Of a stretch of 13,630 bases of DNA, positions 1 through 6,245 are shown piece after piece (within the stretch, counting starts at the first letter, position 1; each line of letters starts with the position of its first letter). This stretch comes from Trueperaceae bacterium (GTDB lineage: Bacteria; Deinococcota; Deinococci; Deinococcales; Trueperaceae). The position numbers were made by a program, and so were the translations under genes. The notes under the pieces are model-generated. The model was given only the letters and a program-made list of their open reading frames with translations, had not been told where the DNA came from and ran no database searches. The stretch is from positions 1-13,630 of the forward strand of contig JAGXHO010000230.1 of assembly GCA_024636105.1 (NCBI GenBank). Reading direction: 5' to 3'.

Positions 1-771
1 CCAGTCGCCCTCGAGCGCGTCGGCGGTGCCGATGGCGGCGTCCGAGGCCACGACGTCGGTCGCGAACCCGGCGGCTTGGAGCCGCGCTGCGGCGAGCCCG
101 ACCCCATCGCCGAAGTCCTCCCAGAACAGGACGACGACGCCGTCGAGCGCGACCTCCGGGTCGATCTCGTAGTCGAACGCGGGGCGGCCGGGCGGGGTGA
201 CCGTCACGGTCACCGGCGCGTCGACCGGATCGCCCTCGAGGGTGCGCACGCCCAGCACCACCACGTTGCCCGCGTAGGCGTCGACGGTGGCCGCGTTGCC
301 GTCGGCCACGAAGGTGCCCACCACCGCGGCGTACGCGAGCGGCACCTCGTAGACGACGTTGGCCGTCGCCGTGGCCGTGGCGACCCGGGTGCTTCCGAGG
401 AAGCCGTCCCACGTGGCGTCGAAGGTGGTGTCCGCGTCGACCTCGACCGCCAGGACCACCCCGGCGGCGACGGTGTCGACCGACGCGCCCGGCGCCAGGT
501 CGAAGGTGAAGCCGTCGAGCACCACGCCGTTCGCGGAGTCGGTCAAGTCGTGCGTGGCGATGCCGAGCTCCCCCTCGTTGGTGATCGTGTAGCAGAGGTA
601 CACCGTGTGCGGCGCGGCCGACGTGTCGAGCGTCAGCGTGCTCTCGGTGGCGCAGACGTCGGGATCGAGCCCGACGGTGGCCGCGAGCGCGCCGTCGGCG
701 GTCGGGTCTTGGCACGCGGCGAGCAGCAGCGCGAGCGCCGCCGTCGTCAGCCAGGGGACGAATCGATGCAT
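1..771 (-). CDS. Secreted lipoprotein, C-terminus beyond window edge
   Basis: The minus strand is open from the ATG at 771 to the left edge, giving 257 codons with no stop, so the gene is partial. The first 20 residues form a lipoprotein signal peptide: a short basic start (MHRF), a hydrophobic core rich in Ala and Leu, and the lipobox LAAC with the lipidated Cys at position 20. The protein should therefore be exported and membrane-anchored. The next ~150 residues are rich in Thr, Val, Asp and Ala, with alternating beta-strand character like Ig-like or CARDB-type extracellular domains. After about residue 195 comes a segment around VVLFWEDFGDGVG that resembles the start of a ThuA/glutamine-amidotransferase-like flavodoxin fold; this is only a guess. 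A GGAGGT sequence (775-780) sits 4 nt before the ATG and supports the start. A possible -10 (TAGACT, minus strand, 900-905) would give a leader of over 100 nt. No specific function can be assigned. Confidence 0.85.
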   Translation of the reverse strand, partial: MHRFVPWLTTAALALLLAACQDPTADGALAATVGLDPDVCATESTLTLDTSAAPHTVYLCYTITNEGELGIATHDLTDSANGVVLDGFTFDLAPGASVDTVAAGVVLAVEVDADTTFDATWDGFLGSTRVATATATANVVYEVPLAYAAVVGTFVADGNAATVDAYAGNVVVLGVRTLEGDPVDAPVTVTVTPPGRPAFDYEIDPEVALDGVVVLFWEDFGDGVGLAAARLQAAGFATDVVASDAAIGTADALEGDW

Positions 772-928
772 GAGACCTCCGGAACGTGGGGCGAGACCGC
801 CGGCGGCGCGACGCGCTCCGCGGCGCCGGCCTCGATCGGTGGCGGTGAACGGACGGATCAGGGCGGGACCTCCTGCGCGAACCCATGACGGGTGGAAGGA
901 GTCTACCGAGTCGGAGCGGGTCGGGGTC

Positions 929-934
929 TAGAGT
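929..934 (+). promoter_or_regulatory. Leaderless-type -10 element (TAGAGT) of the MBL-fold hydrolase gene
   Basis: TAGAGT ends 7 nt before the ATG at 942. The sequence between is not a good Shine-Dalgarno site. The spacing matches the other TANNNT boxes in this window and the leaderless promoters described for Deinococcus. No -35 is obvious. The box also supports the 942 start over the upstream in-frame ATG at 885. Confidence 0.6.
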
Positions 935-941
935 GGCGGGC

Positions 942-1880
942 ATGGAGCGACCCACCCCCCGTCCGGCGCCCCCGTCGGCGGGCACCGACCTTCACGCCCT
1001 CGACCTGCACCACGGCGGCGTCCCCCAGGCGATCGCCGCCCACGCGCTGGAGCTGGGCGGCGGCGCGTTCGTGCTCGTCGACCCCGGCCCGGGCGCGACC
1101 CGCCCGCGCCTCGAAGCCGCGCTCGCCGAGACCGGCCTCGACCTCGAGGGCCTGCAGGCGATCCTGGTCAGCCACGTCCACCTCGACCACGCCGGCGCCG
1201 CCGGCGCGCTCGCGCGGCGCTCCGGAGCGACCGTCTACGCCCACCCCCGCGCCGCGCGGCACCTGCTCGACCCCGCGCGCCTGATGGCGAGCGCCACCCG
1301 CGTCTATGGCGACCGCATGGACGCGCTGTGGGGGGCGATGGAGCCCGTGCCGCCCGACCAACTGCGGGTCGTGGAGGACGGCGAGCGCTTCGCCCTCGGA
1401 CGGCACCGCGTGCGCGCCCTGGACGCCCCCGGCCACGCCGGCCACCAACACGCCTGGCTGCTCGCCGACGGCCGCGCCTTCCCCGGCGACGCCGCCGCCA
1501 TCCGGCTCCCCGGTCAGCGCGTCCTGATGCCTGCGACCGCCCCGCCCGAGATCGACCTGGTCGCCTGGCCGCGTACCCTCGACGCGCTCGCGGCCGCCCG
1601 CCTGGACGTGCTGCACCTGCCGCACTTCGGCCCGGTCCCGGACGTCGCCGAACACCTCGAGATGCTGCGCACCGCGCTGGTCGCATGGGCCGACGTCGCG
1701 CGCGCTGGGATCGCCGCCGGCGAGGACGACGCCGCGCTGGCCACGCGCCTCGAGCGCTTCCTGCGCGCCGAGCTCGCGGCCGCCGGCGTGCCGGCAGAGG
1801 GCGTTGACCGGGCGGTGCGGGCGGCAGGGCCCAAGATGTGCGCGGTGGGGTTGCGGAGGGCGTTGGCACCGACCGTGTGA
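942..1880 (+). CDS. Metallo-beta-lactamase-fold hydrolase
   Basis: This 312-residue protein is a member of the metallo-beta-lactamase (MBL) superfamily of binuclear-zinc hydrolases. The signature HVHLDH lies at residues 78-83 (His78, His80, Asp82, His83). The other expected metal ligands follow in order: His165 in APGHAGH, Asp183 in FPGDAA, and His228 in LPHFGP. The region FVLVDPGPG (~43-51) is the usual beta-strand turn before the first metal motif. With every ligand present the enzyme should be active. Substrates in this superfamily range from glutathione thioesters to lactones and phosphoesters, and the sequence does not choose among them. The C-terminal ~80 residues are helical and Ala-rich, as in glyoxalase II-like members with a helical cap. 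There is no signal peptide, so it is probably cytoplasmic. The start at 942 is preferred over 885 because a -10-like box lies just upstream and the extra 19 residues are low-complexity. The gene is divergent from the lipoprotein gene and appears monocistronic. Confidence 0.9.
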   Translation: MERPTPRPAPPSAGTDLHALDLHHGGVPQAIAAHALELGGGAFVLVDPGPGATRPRLEAALAETGLDLEGLQAILVSHVHLDHAGAAGALARRSGATVYAHPRAARHLLDPARLMASATRVYGDRMDALWGAMEPVPPDQLRVVEDGERFALGRHRVRALDAPGHAGHQHAWLLADGRAFPGDAAAIRLPGQRVLMPATAPPEIDLVAWPRTLDALAAARLDVLHLPHFGPVPDVAEHLEMLRTALVAWADVARAGIAAGEDDAALATRLERFLRAELAAAGVPAEGVDRAVRAAGPKMCAVGLRRALAPTV

Positions 1881-1882
1881 CC

Positions 1883-1930
1883 ACCACATCGCTGTGGTAC
1901 CACATGCGTGTGGTGGTACATTCGTGTGGT
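1883..1930 (+). repeat. Three contiguous 16-bp palindromic units upstream of the ATPase gene
   Basis: Three head-to-tail 16-bp units abut with no spacer. Unit 1 (1883-1898) is ACCACATCGCTGTGGT and unit 2 (1899-1914) is ACCACATGCGTGTGGT; both are ACCACA/TGTGGT inverted repeats around a 4-bp centre. Unit 3 (1915-1930) is GGTACATTCGTGTGGT, with a degenerate left arm. The last base of unit 3 is the first T of the TAGCGT -10 box, so the array fills the whole space where a -35 and any operator would lie. It also fills the gap between the MBL stop codon and the ATPase start. This looks like a multi-site operator. The binding protein is unknown; the winged-helix part of the ATPase itself is one candidate. 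Confidence 0.75.
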
Positions 1931-1935
1931 AGCGT
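1930..1935 (+). promoter_or_regulatory. Leaderless-type -10 element (TAGCGT) of the DUF234-type ATPase gene
   Basis: TAGCGT ends 6 nt before the GTG start at 1942, and there is no Shine-Dalgarno sequence. It overlaps by one base the right end of the three-unit palindromic array. A protein bound to the array would therefore directly control access of RNA polymerase. Confidence 0.6.
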
Positions 1936-1941
1936 AGATCC

Positions 1942-3477
1942 GTGAACCGATCTCGACCCGACCTGATCGACCGCGAGCGTGAGCGCGCCGCCTTGACGGC
2001 CCTGCTCGACCGTCCCGGGGCGCAGGTCGCCCTCGTGACCGGCCGACGGCGCGTCGGGAAGACGTTCCTCCTCTCTCAGACGTTGCCGTCGGCATCGACC
2101 TTCTTCTTCACCGCCACGCGCACGACGCCCGAACAGAACCGGCGTCAACTGATCCGGGACCTCGAAACCTGGTCCGGCGAGCTGCTTCACGTGGAGGACT
2201 ACCCAACCTGGCGCGCCGTGTTCGACCTGCTTTGGCGAACGCGCGAGGGTGCACCGTTCGCGATCGTCCTCGACGAGTTCCAGTATCTGGCGAGCGACGA
2301 CGACGGCCTCGCCGACGTCGCCTCGGCCCTCAACGCCACGTTCGAGCGGCGACCCTCGACGCGGCCGCTGGTCGTCGTGCTGAGCGGGTCGGCGGTCGCG
2401 ACCCTGGACGGGCTCGCGAGCGGCGGCGCGCCGCTGTACGGACGGCTAGCGCTCCACCTTCGCCTCGACCCGCTCACCGCGTTCGACGTCGCTGCCTTCG
2501 TCCCCGACTGGACGCCTCGCGACCGCGTCGCCGGCTACGGCGTCTTCGGCGGCACCCCTGCGTTCTGGGCGCTCGTCGACCCCACCCTCGACCTGCGCAC
2601 CAACGTCGCCGCGCTCGCGCTCGCGCGCGAGGGCCGCGTTCGGCTCCAACTCGAGACCCTGTTGGCTCAGGAAGAGGGCCTCGGCGACGTCGCCGCGTAC
2701 CAGGGCATCGTCCGCGCGATCGCCACGGGCGCCACGACGCGCGCTCGGATCGCCGACGCCACCGGCCTCAAGAACGACCACGCGCTCGTGCGCCGCCTCG
2801 AAACGCTCGTCGGGCTCGGTCACCTGGCGGAAGATCCTGCCGTCGAGGCGCCCTCCAACGCGCCCGTGCGGTACCGCATCGCCGACCCCGCGCTCCGCTT
2901 CCACCACACCTTCGTGACGCCGAACGCCTCGATGCTCGAGCGCAGCGATCCGCTCGCCGTCTACGACGAGATGATCGCGCCCCGCTTGGACACGTTCCTC
3001 GGCCCCACGTTCGAGCGACTGGTCGCGCCGACGTACGAGCGTTTGCGTCCCGACCTCGGGCTGCCGCTCGTGCGGACGTGGGGTCGTTGGGAGGGCCAAG
3101 ACCGCGATCGACGGTCCATCGAAGTCGACGTGGTGGCCGAACTCGTCGACGGCCGGGTGCTGTCCGGAGCCGTGAAGTGGAACCGGAAACCGCTCTCCGC
3201 CGCCGTCCTGTTCGACCACCTCGCCGCCCTGCGTCGCGCCGCCCACGCAGGTCGTCGCTGGGCGCATGCCGCGCAGGACGGACCGCTCCTGTTCTTGGCC
3301 GCCGGTGGGTACGAACCGGCGTTCCGCGCAGCGGCGACCGCGCACGCCACGCCGGTTCTAGCCTGGACGCTGGACGAGATCTACGCCGCGCCCACGGGCG
3401 ACACCCCCGAGCGGCACCTCGCGCGCCTCGGCGGAAGCGAGCCCGACCTCGAGGGTCCACGGCGCCGTCGCTCGTAA
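1942..3477 (+). CDS. AAA/STAND-type ATPase with C-terminal DUF234-like domain
   Basis: This 511-residue protein has the layout of the archaeal-type ATPase_2/DUF234 family (COG1672-like). The N-terminal P-loop domain has Walker A GRRRVGKT (34-41), Walker B FAIVLDEFQ (106-113) and a strand ending in a sensor-like SGS (148-150). A winged-helix region follows (~235-290, around ARIADATGLKNDHALVRRLE). The C-terminal domain resembles the PD-(D/E)XK-like fold of DUF234: an acidic strand EVDVVAE starts at 394, and the segment SGAVKWNRKP spans about 408-417. In relatives this last strand commonly reads E-x-K-W. Here the Glu position is Ala410, so nuclease activity may be lost. The family's cellular role is not settled; members are often found near mobile or defence genes, as here. 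The GTG start is supported by the -10 box six bases upstream. The coding sequence is read through to a TAA that overlaps the promoter of the next gene. Confidence 0.85.
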   Translation: MNRSRPDLIDRERERAALTALLDRPGAQVALVTGRRRVGKTFLLSQTLPSASTFFFTATRTTPEQNRRQLIRDLETWSGELLHVEDYPTWRAVFDLLWRTREGAPFAIVLDEFQYLASDDDGLADVASALNATFERRPSTRPLVVVLSGSAVATLDGLASGGAPLYGRLALHLRLDPLTAFDVAAFVPDWTPRDRVAGYGVFGGTPAFWALVDPTLDLRTNVAALALAREGRVRLQLETLLAQEEGLGDVAAYQGIVRAIATGATTRARIADATGLKNDHALVRRLETLVGLGHLAEDPAVEAPSNAPVRYRIADPALRFHHTFVTPNASMLERSDPLAVYDEMIAPRLDTFLGPTFERLVAPTYERLRPDLGLPLVRTWGRWEGQDRDRRSIEVDVVAELVDGRVLSGAVKWNRKPLSAAVLFDHLAALRRAAHAGRRWAHAAQDGPLLFLAAGGYEPAFRAAATAHATPVLAWTLDEIYAAPTGDTPERHLARLGGSEPDLEGPRRRRS

Positions 3478-3480
3478 CAT
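3475..3480 (+). promoter_or_regulatory. -10 element (TAACAT) overlapping the stop codon of the ATPase gene
   Basis: TAACAT ends 6 nt before the ATG at 3487. Its first three bases are the TAA stop codon of the upstream ATPase gene. The downstream gene thus has its own leaderless promoter although only 9 nt separate the two coding regions. They need not form a simple operon. Confidence 0.55.
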
Positions 3481-3486
3481 CGCCCC

Positions 3487-4308
3487 ATGCCCCCCATCAC
3501 CCTCGCCCTCCTCGGCGCCGGCGGCATCGGCGACCTGGTCGCCGATGCCCTCGAGCGCGGACGACTCCCCGGCGTGCGGGTCGTGGCGGTCGCCGGCTCG
3601 AGCGCTGCCTCCGCGTCCGCGGCGAAGCTCGCCGAACGCCTCGGCGCGCGCGCCGTCGCCCCCGAGGCTCTGCCCGACCTCCACGCCGACTGGGTCTTGG
3701 AAGCCGCTGGCGCCGCGGCCGTGCGTGCCCACCTGCCGCCGCTCTGGCGCGCCGGGGTGGCGACGGTGGTGATGAGTCTGGGGGCGCTGCTCGATCCCGA
3801 GGTCGAGGCCGCCTACACGGTCGCACGCACCGCCGGCGTCGAGGTGGTCCTCCCCAGCGGCGGCATCGCCGGCCTGGACGCGGTCCGCGCCATGGCGGCC
3901 ACCGGCGGGCTGCGGCGGGCGCGCATCACCACCACCAAGCCGCCGCGGGCGCTGCTCGGCGCCCCCTACCTCGAGGCGAACGGCCTCGAGTTGCCCGACG
4001 ACCGAGCGGTCACCGTCTTCGAGGGCAGCGCGCGCGAGGCGGCCGCCGGTTTCCCGGCGAACGTCAACGTAGCGGTGGCGCTCGCGCTCGCCGGCCTCGG
4101 CCCGGACCGAACCGAGGTCGTCATCCACAGCGACCCGACCACCACCTACAACCAGCAGCGCATCGAGGCCGAGGGGGACGAGGCGATCCTCGACCTGCGG
4201 ATCCAGACCAAGCCGAGTCCGACGAACCCGCGCACCAGCTACCTAGCGGCGGCGAGTGCAGTGGCCTCGCTGCGCGAGGCTTCCGCAGGTGACGCCCGGC
4301 AGACCTGA
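3487..4308 (+). CDS. nadX: L-aspartate dehydrogenase-like protein
   Basis: This 273-residue protein has the size and architecture of L-aspartate dehydrogenase (EC 1.4.1.21). That enzyme oxidises L-aspartate to iminoaspartate with NAD(P)+ and can feed NAD biosynthesis. The N-terminus carries a Rossmann dinucleotide fold with GAGGIG at 10-15. Family landmarks follow: the LPSGGIAGLDAVRA segment (~121-134), FPANVNVAVALALAG (~188-202) and the C-terminal signature SPTNPRTSYLAA. One key position is unusual. In the family the stretch after the SDP motif normally reads N-x-H-x-I, with the His acting in catalysis. Here it reads N222-Q-Q-R-I, so the expected His is Gln224. The enzyme may be altered in activity, or another residue may take over. 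nadA, nadC and nadB are not in the window. The start is supported by a -10-like box. The gene ends convergently with the HEPN gene 21 nt away. Confidence 0.82.
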   Translation: MPPITLALLGAGGIGDLVADALERGRLPGVRVVAVAGSSAASASAAKLAERLGARAVAPEALPDLHADWVLEAAGAAAVRAHLPPLWRAGVATVVMSLGALLDPEVEAAYTVARTAGVEVVLPSGGIAGLDAVRAMAATGGLRRARITTTKPPRALLGAPYLEANGLELPDDRAVTVFEGSAREAAAGFPANVNVAVALALAGLGPDRTEVVIHSDPTTTYNQQRIEAEGDEAILDLRIQTKPSPTNPRTSYLAAASAVASLREASAGDARQT

Positions 4309-4329
4309 CCGTCGCAGTCGGCGTGAAGC

Positions 4330-4749
4330 TCAGTCAGCCGCCAACCCCCGCAGAAGGGCCCGCATGAGGTCCCTTAGGTCGCCGAGCCGGTGCTGCAGCA
4401 CGTCGTGCACGAGTGCCCGGTCGACCTCGAGGTACTCGTGCACGACTACGTTCCGGAAGCCGATCACGCGCCGCCATACGTCCGCTTGGACGTCGTCGAG
4501 GACGCCCGCTTCGAGCAAGCGCCGCGGCACGTCTCGGTACGCGCCCACCGGCTCCCCGCCGGACCGCGCGACCAGGTGCGCACCCAGGTCGTTCAGCACC
4601 TCGACCGCTACTTGAAGGAAGCGCTCGGCGCTGCCGAATTTCTCCGGATCGTCGCGGAAGCGCTCCCAGGGGGTCTCGGCCAGACGCTCGAGGAACCCGA
4701 GCACCTCGTCGAAGCGCCGCACGTGCCGCTCGAATACGTCAGCCGTCAT
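4330..4749 (-). CDS. hepT: HEPN-domain toxin of an MNT/HEPN pair (HepT)
   Basis: This 139-residue, largely helical protein carries the HEPN/DUF86 signature R-x4-H-x-Y at Arg99, His104 and Tyr106 (segment FRNVVVHEY). In characterised HepT-MntA systems this motif forms an RNase active site in the HepT dimer. The partner nucleotidyltransferase neutralises it by AMPylating the motif Tyr. All three residues are intact here, so both toxicity and neutralisation are plausible. The ATG at 4749 lies inside the end of the upstream mntA gene (overlap 4739-4749, 11 nt), so the two should be co-transcribed and translationally coupled. A longer reading frame continues upstream, but it lies wholly within mntA and is rejected as a start. 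The function is inferred from motif and neighbour, which agree well. Confidence 0.9.
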   Translation of the reverse strand: MTADVFERHVRRFDEVLGFLERLAETPWERFRDDPEKFGSAERFLQVAVEVLNDLGAHLVARSGGEPVGAYRDVPRRLLEAGVLDDVQADVWRRVIGFRNVVVHEYLEVDRALVHDVLQHRLGDLRDLMRALLRGLAAD

Positions 4750-5143
4750 CGCGCAGCCACGTGGCGTAGTAGGCCTCGCGCTGGATGGCGCGCAGCGGGG
4801 CCGTGTCGTCGAACTGGCGCAATGCCCAAGCGAAGGCTCCCTCCGCGTCGTATCCACGAGCAGCGTAGACGAGGTAGTTGGGGCCGATCGCCTCCCAGCG
4901 CAGCACCGGATCCTCCCGGTCCAGGATCACCAGGTCGACGTCGTCGAAGCCGGCGCCGACCAGGTCCGTGAGCAGATCGAGCTTGCGTGCGCGCGCGTCG
5001 GGCGTGGCCGGGTCGACGGCGAGGTCGACGTCGCTGTCCGGGCGCGCGGTCCCGCGGGCGTGGGAGCCGAAGAGCCACGCCCCCGCCACCTCGGGGTAGC
5101 GGGCGAAGACCTCGTGCAGGCGCTTCACCTCGTCGGCCGTCAT
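4739..5143 (-). CDS. mntA: Minimal nucleotidyltransferase antitoxin of an MNT/HEPN pair (MntA)
   Basis: This 134-residue protein has the exact MNT signature GS-x10-DxD: Gly26-Ser27 in LFGSHARGT, then Asp38 and Asp40 in SDVDLAV. A third carboxylate, Asp70 in DDVDLVIL, completes the metal site of the DNA-polymerase-beta-like fold. In known pairs this enzyme transfers AMP from ATP to the HEPN toxin's active-site Tyr and acts as antitoxin. It precedes hepT and overlaps it by 11 nt. This order is the reverse of the Shewanella pair, where hepT comes first. The ATG at 5143 is chosen because a strong -10 (TATACT) sits 6 nt upstream. The longer in-frame extension to 5218 is Gly/Arg-rich and lies beyond that promoter. 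Confidence 0.92.
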   Translation of the reverse strand: MTADEVKRLHEVFARYPEVAGAWLFGSHARGTARPDSDVDLAVDPATPDARARKLDLLTDLVGAGFDDVDLVILDREDPVLRWEAIGPNYLVYAARGYDAEGAFAWALRQFDDTAPLRAIQREAYYATWLRDDG

Positions 5144-5149
5144 GGGGCG

Positions 5150-5155
5150 AGTATA
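5150..5155 (-). promoter_or_regulatory. -10 element (TATACT) of the mntA-hepT operon
   Basis: On the minus strand TATACT is the best match to TATAAT among the boxes listed here. It ends exactly 6 nt before the mntA ATG, with no Shine-Dalgarno sequence between. It fixes the mntA start at 5143. Confidence 0.7.
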
Positions 5156-5222
5156 GGCGCGCGGGCGCGCGCCCCGGCCATGCCCCGCCCCCGACCCCTG
5201 GCCGCGACCGCGCCCCATGCCC

Positions 5223-5228
5223 TACGCT
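5223..5228 (+). promoter_or_regulatory. Probable -10 element (TACGCT) of the GNAT gene
   Basis: TACGCT ends 8 nt before the ATG at 5237, slightly further than the usual 6-7 nt in this window. It lies about 70 nt from the divergent mntA promoter. Confidence 0.45.
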
Positions 5229-5236
5229 CTGTTGCG

Positions 5237-5830
5237 ATGCCGACCGGCCCCTTCCCCTCCGACCTCACGCTCGCCTCCGGCCCGGTGACGCTGCGCCCGC
5301 TGACGCTCGACGACGTGCCGCGGCTGATGGACCTCGCCAACGCCACGCCCGAGGCCTTCGCGAACACCTTCACCCCCCGCACCGCCGACCAGGCGGCCGC
5401 CTACTTCGGCAAGGCCTTCGCCGAGCGCGCCGACGGCGTCGCCTTCCCCTTCGCGGTGGTGCGCGACGACGGCGACGGCCCCCGGGTGGTGGGCACCACC
5501 CGACTCCAAGAGTTCGACGTCCACCACGCACGCTGCTCGATCGGCTACACCTGGTACGCCCCTGCGCACCACCGCGACGGCACCAACCGCCGCTGCAAGA
5601 TCCTGCTGCTCGATCACGTCTTCGACGTCCTGGGGATCCGGCGGGTGCAGTTCACGATCGACGCCGGCAACGCGGCTTCGATCCGCTCGGTCGAGCGCCT
5701 GGGCGCGGTGTGTGAGGGCACGCTGCGCCAGCACCGCCTCGCCGACGACGGCACGGTGCGCGACTCCGTGATCTACGCGATCCTCGCGGCCGAGTGGCGG
5801 CGGGCGCGGGTGGCGCTCACGGTGGGGTGA
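5237..5830 (+). CDS. GNAT-family N-acetyltransferase (RimJ/RimL-like, Acetyltransf_3)
   Basis: This 197-residue protein follows the GNAT fold in order. An N-terminal strand VTLRPLTLDDVPRLMDLA (~17-34) comes first, then a central strand pair around RVVGTTRLQEFDV. The segment IGYTWYAPAHHRDG with TNRRCK follows; it corresponds to the acetyl-CoA phosphate-binding loop. Next come FDVLGIRRVQFTIDAGNAASIRSVERLGAVCEGTLRQH and the C-terminal block DGTVRDSVIYAILAAEW. This is the Acetyltransf_3 subgroup that includes RimJ/RimL-like enzymes. The acceptor is unknown and could be a protein N-terminus or a small amine. No signal peptide or membrane segment is present. The ATG at 5237 follows a -10-like box. 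Longer in-frame starts run into the divergent promoter region. The last 33 codons have a near-identical, detached second copy at 8271-8369. Confidence 0.88.
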   Translation: MPTGPFPSDLTLASGPVTLRPLTLDDVPRLMDLANATPEAFANTFTPRTADQAAAYFGKAFAERADGVAFPFAVVRDDGDGPRVVGTTRLQEFDVHHARCSIGYTWYAPAHHRDGTNRRCKILLLDHVFDVLGIRRVQFTIDAGNAASIRSVERLGAVCEGTLRQHRLADDGTVRDSVIYAILAAEWRRARVALTVG

Positions 5831-5848
5831 ACTCGCGGAGCGTGCGGC

Positions 5849-5870
5849 CAGGCGACCGGTCCTTCGCCTG
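5849..5870 (+). terminator. Hairpin after the GNAT gene, possible terminator
   Basis: A perfect 7-bp inverted repeat, CAGGCGA and TCGCCTG, is separated by 8 nt and lies 18 nt after the GNAT stop codon. There is no T-tract after it, so it is at best a weak intrinsic terminator or an RNA 3'-end stabiliser. Confidence 0.35.
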
Positions 5871-5877
5871 AATCCGA

Positions 5878-5962
5878 TGTCAGTTCCCACGAGCTTGACC
5901 CAGGATTTCCCGCGAGCTTGACCCACCCTGGTGGCGCGGTTTTCTCGCGAGCTTGACCCAGG
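5878..5962 (+). repeat. Three direct repeats resembling an IS21-family terminus remnant
   Basis: The 13-bp core CGAGCTTGACCCA occurs at 5890-5902, 5913-5925 and 5948-5960, spaced 23 and 35 bp apart. The preceding bases are also similar (TTCCCA, TTCCCG, TTCTCG), so each unit is about 20 bp. The block starts with TGTCA at 5878. IS21-family elements have ends beginning 5'-TG with multiple internal transposase-binding repeats, and this pattern fits such an end. No istA/istB gene or second end is seen in the window, so this would be a solo remnant. Alternatively the repeats are binding sites for the AbrB antitoxin encoded just downstream. Confidence 0.6.
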
Positions 5963-5981
5963 TCGTGGCCATTTTTGCCGG

Positions 5982-5987
5982 TATCTT
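5982..5987 (+). promoter_or_regulatory. -10 element (TATCTT) of the AbrB/PIN operon
   Basis: TATCTT ends 6 nt before the ATG at 5994. It lies 21 nt downstream of the repeat block at 5890-5960. The repeats are therefore placed where an upstream operator could act. Confidence 0.6.
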
Positions 5988-5993
5988 GATGCC

Positions 5994-6245
5994 ATGAAGA
6001 TCACCATCGACCGGGCCGGGCGCGTCGTGCTGCCCAAGGCCCTCCGAGACGCGGTCGGCATCTCGGCGGGCGCTGCGCTCGAGGCGACGGTCCGCGACGG
6101 CCGCATCGAGATCGAGGTTCCGCCCTCGGAGGTAGGGCTCGAGCGGCGTGGCGACGTCCTGGTGGCCGTGCCGATCCAACCGGTGCGGCCCCTGCGTGCG
6201 GACGCCGTGCGCACGACCCTCGACGCGATCCGCGCCGAGCCGTGA
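5994..6245 (+). CDS. AbrB/SpoVT-type antitoxin of a VapBC-like pair
   Basis: This 83-residue protein begins with a canonical SpoVT-AbrB swapped-hairpin DNA-binding domain: MKITIDRAGRVVLPKALRDAVGI, then GAALEATVRDGRIEIE (residues ~1-40). The ~40-residue tail, including VLVAVPIQPVRPLRADAV, is likely the toxin-neutralising arm. As in other AbrB-type antitoxins it should bind its own promoter region as a dimer and cap the PIN toxin. Its stop codon overlaps the GTG start of the PIN gene (GTGA at 6242-6245), which couples their translation. The ATG at 5994 is chosen because it begins the conserved domain and follows a -10 box by 6 nt. The in-frame upstream ATG at 5931 lies inside the repeat block. 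Confidence 0.92.
   Translation: MKITIDRAGRVVLPKALRDAVGISAGAALEATVRDGRIEIEVPPSEVGLERRGDVLVAVPIQPVRPLRADAVRTTLDAIRAEP

Noticed and set aside
76..888. 270-codon plus-strand frame at the left edge
   Set aside because: It is antisense to the lipoprotein gene, whose signal peptide, lipobox and Shine-Dalgarno sequence are clear. The plus-strand product is Arg/Gly/Val-rich without motifs.
772..900. Short open frame in the leader of the lipoprotein gene (minus strand, from an ATG near 884)
   Set aside because: The product is Arg/Pro-rich, there is no good initiation signal, and it is in the same compositional class as the shadow frames. No regulatory peptide pattern was seen.
2232..4292. 686-codon open frame on the plus strand across the ATPase and nadX genes
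   Set aside because: The product is almost entirely Arg, Pro, Ala and Gly and runs through two well-supported genes in another frame. It is a GC-bias artefact.
5890..5960. The three 13-bp direct repeats read as a CRISPR array
   Set aside because: There are only three units, the spacers differ in length (10 and 22 bp between cores), and there are no cas genes. An IS end or operator is a better fit.
5953..5987. TTGACC in the last repeat as the -35 partner of the TATCTT -10
   Set aside because: The spacing is 23 bp, too long for a normal 16-18 bp spacer. The other promoters in the window work without a visible -35.
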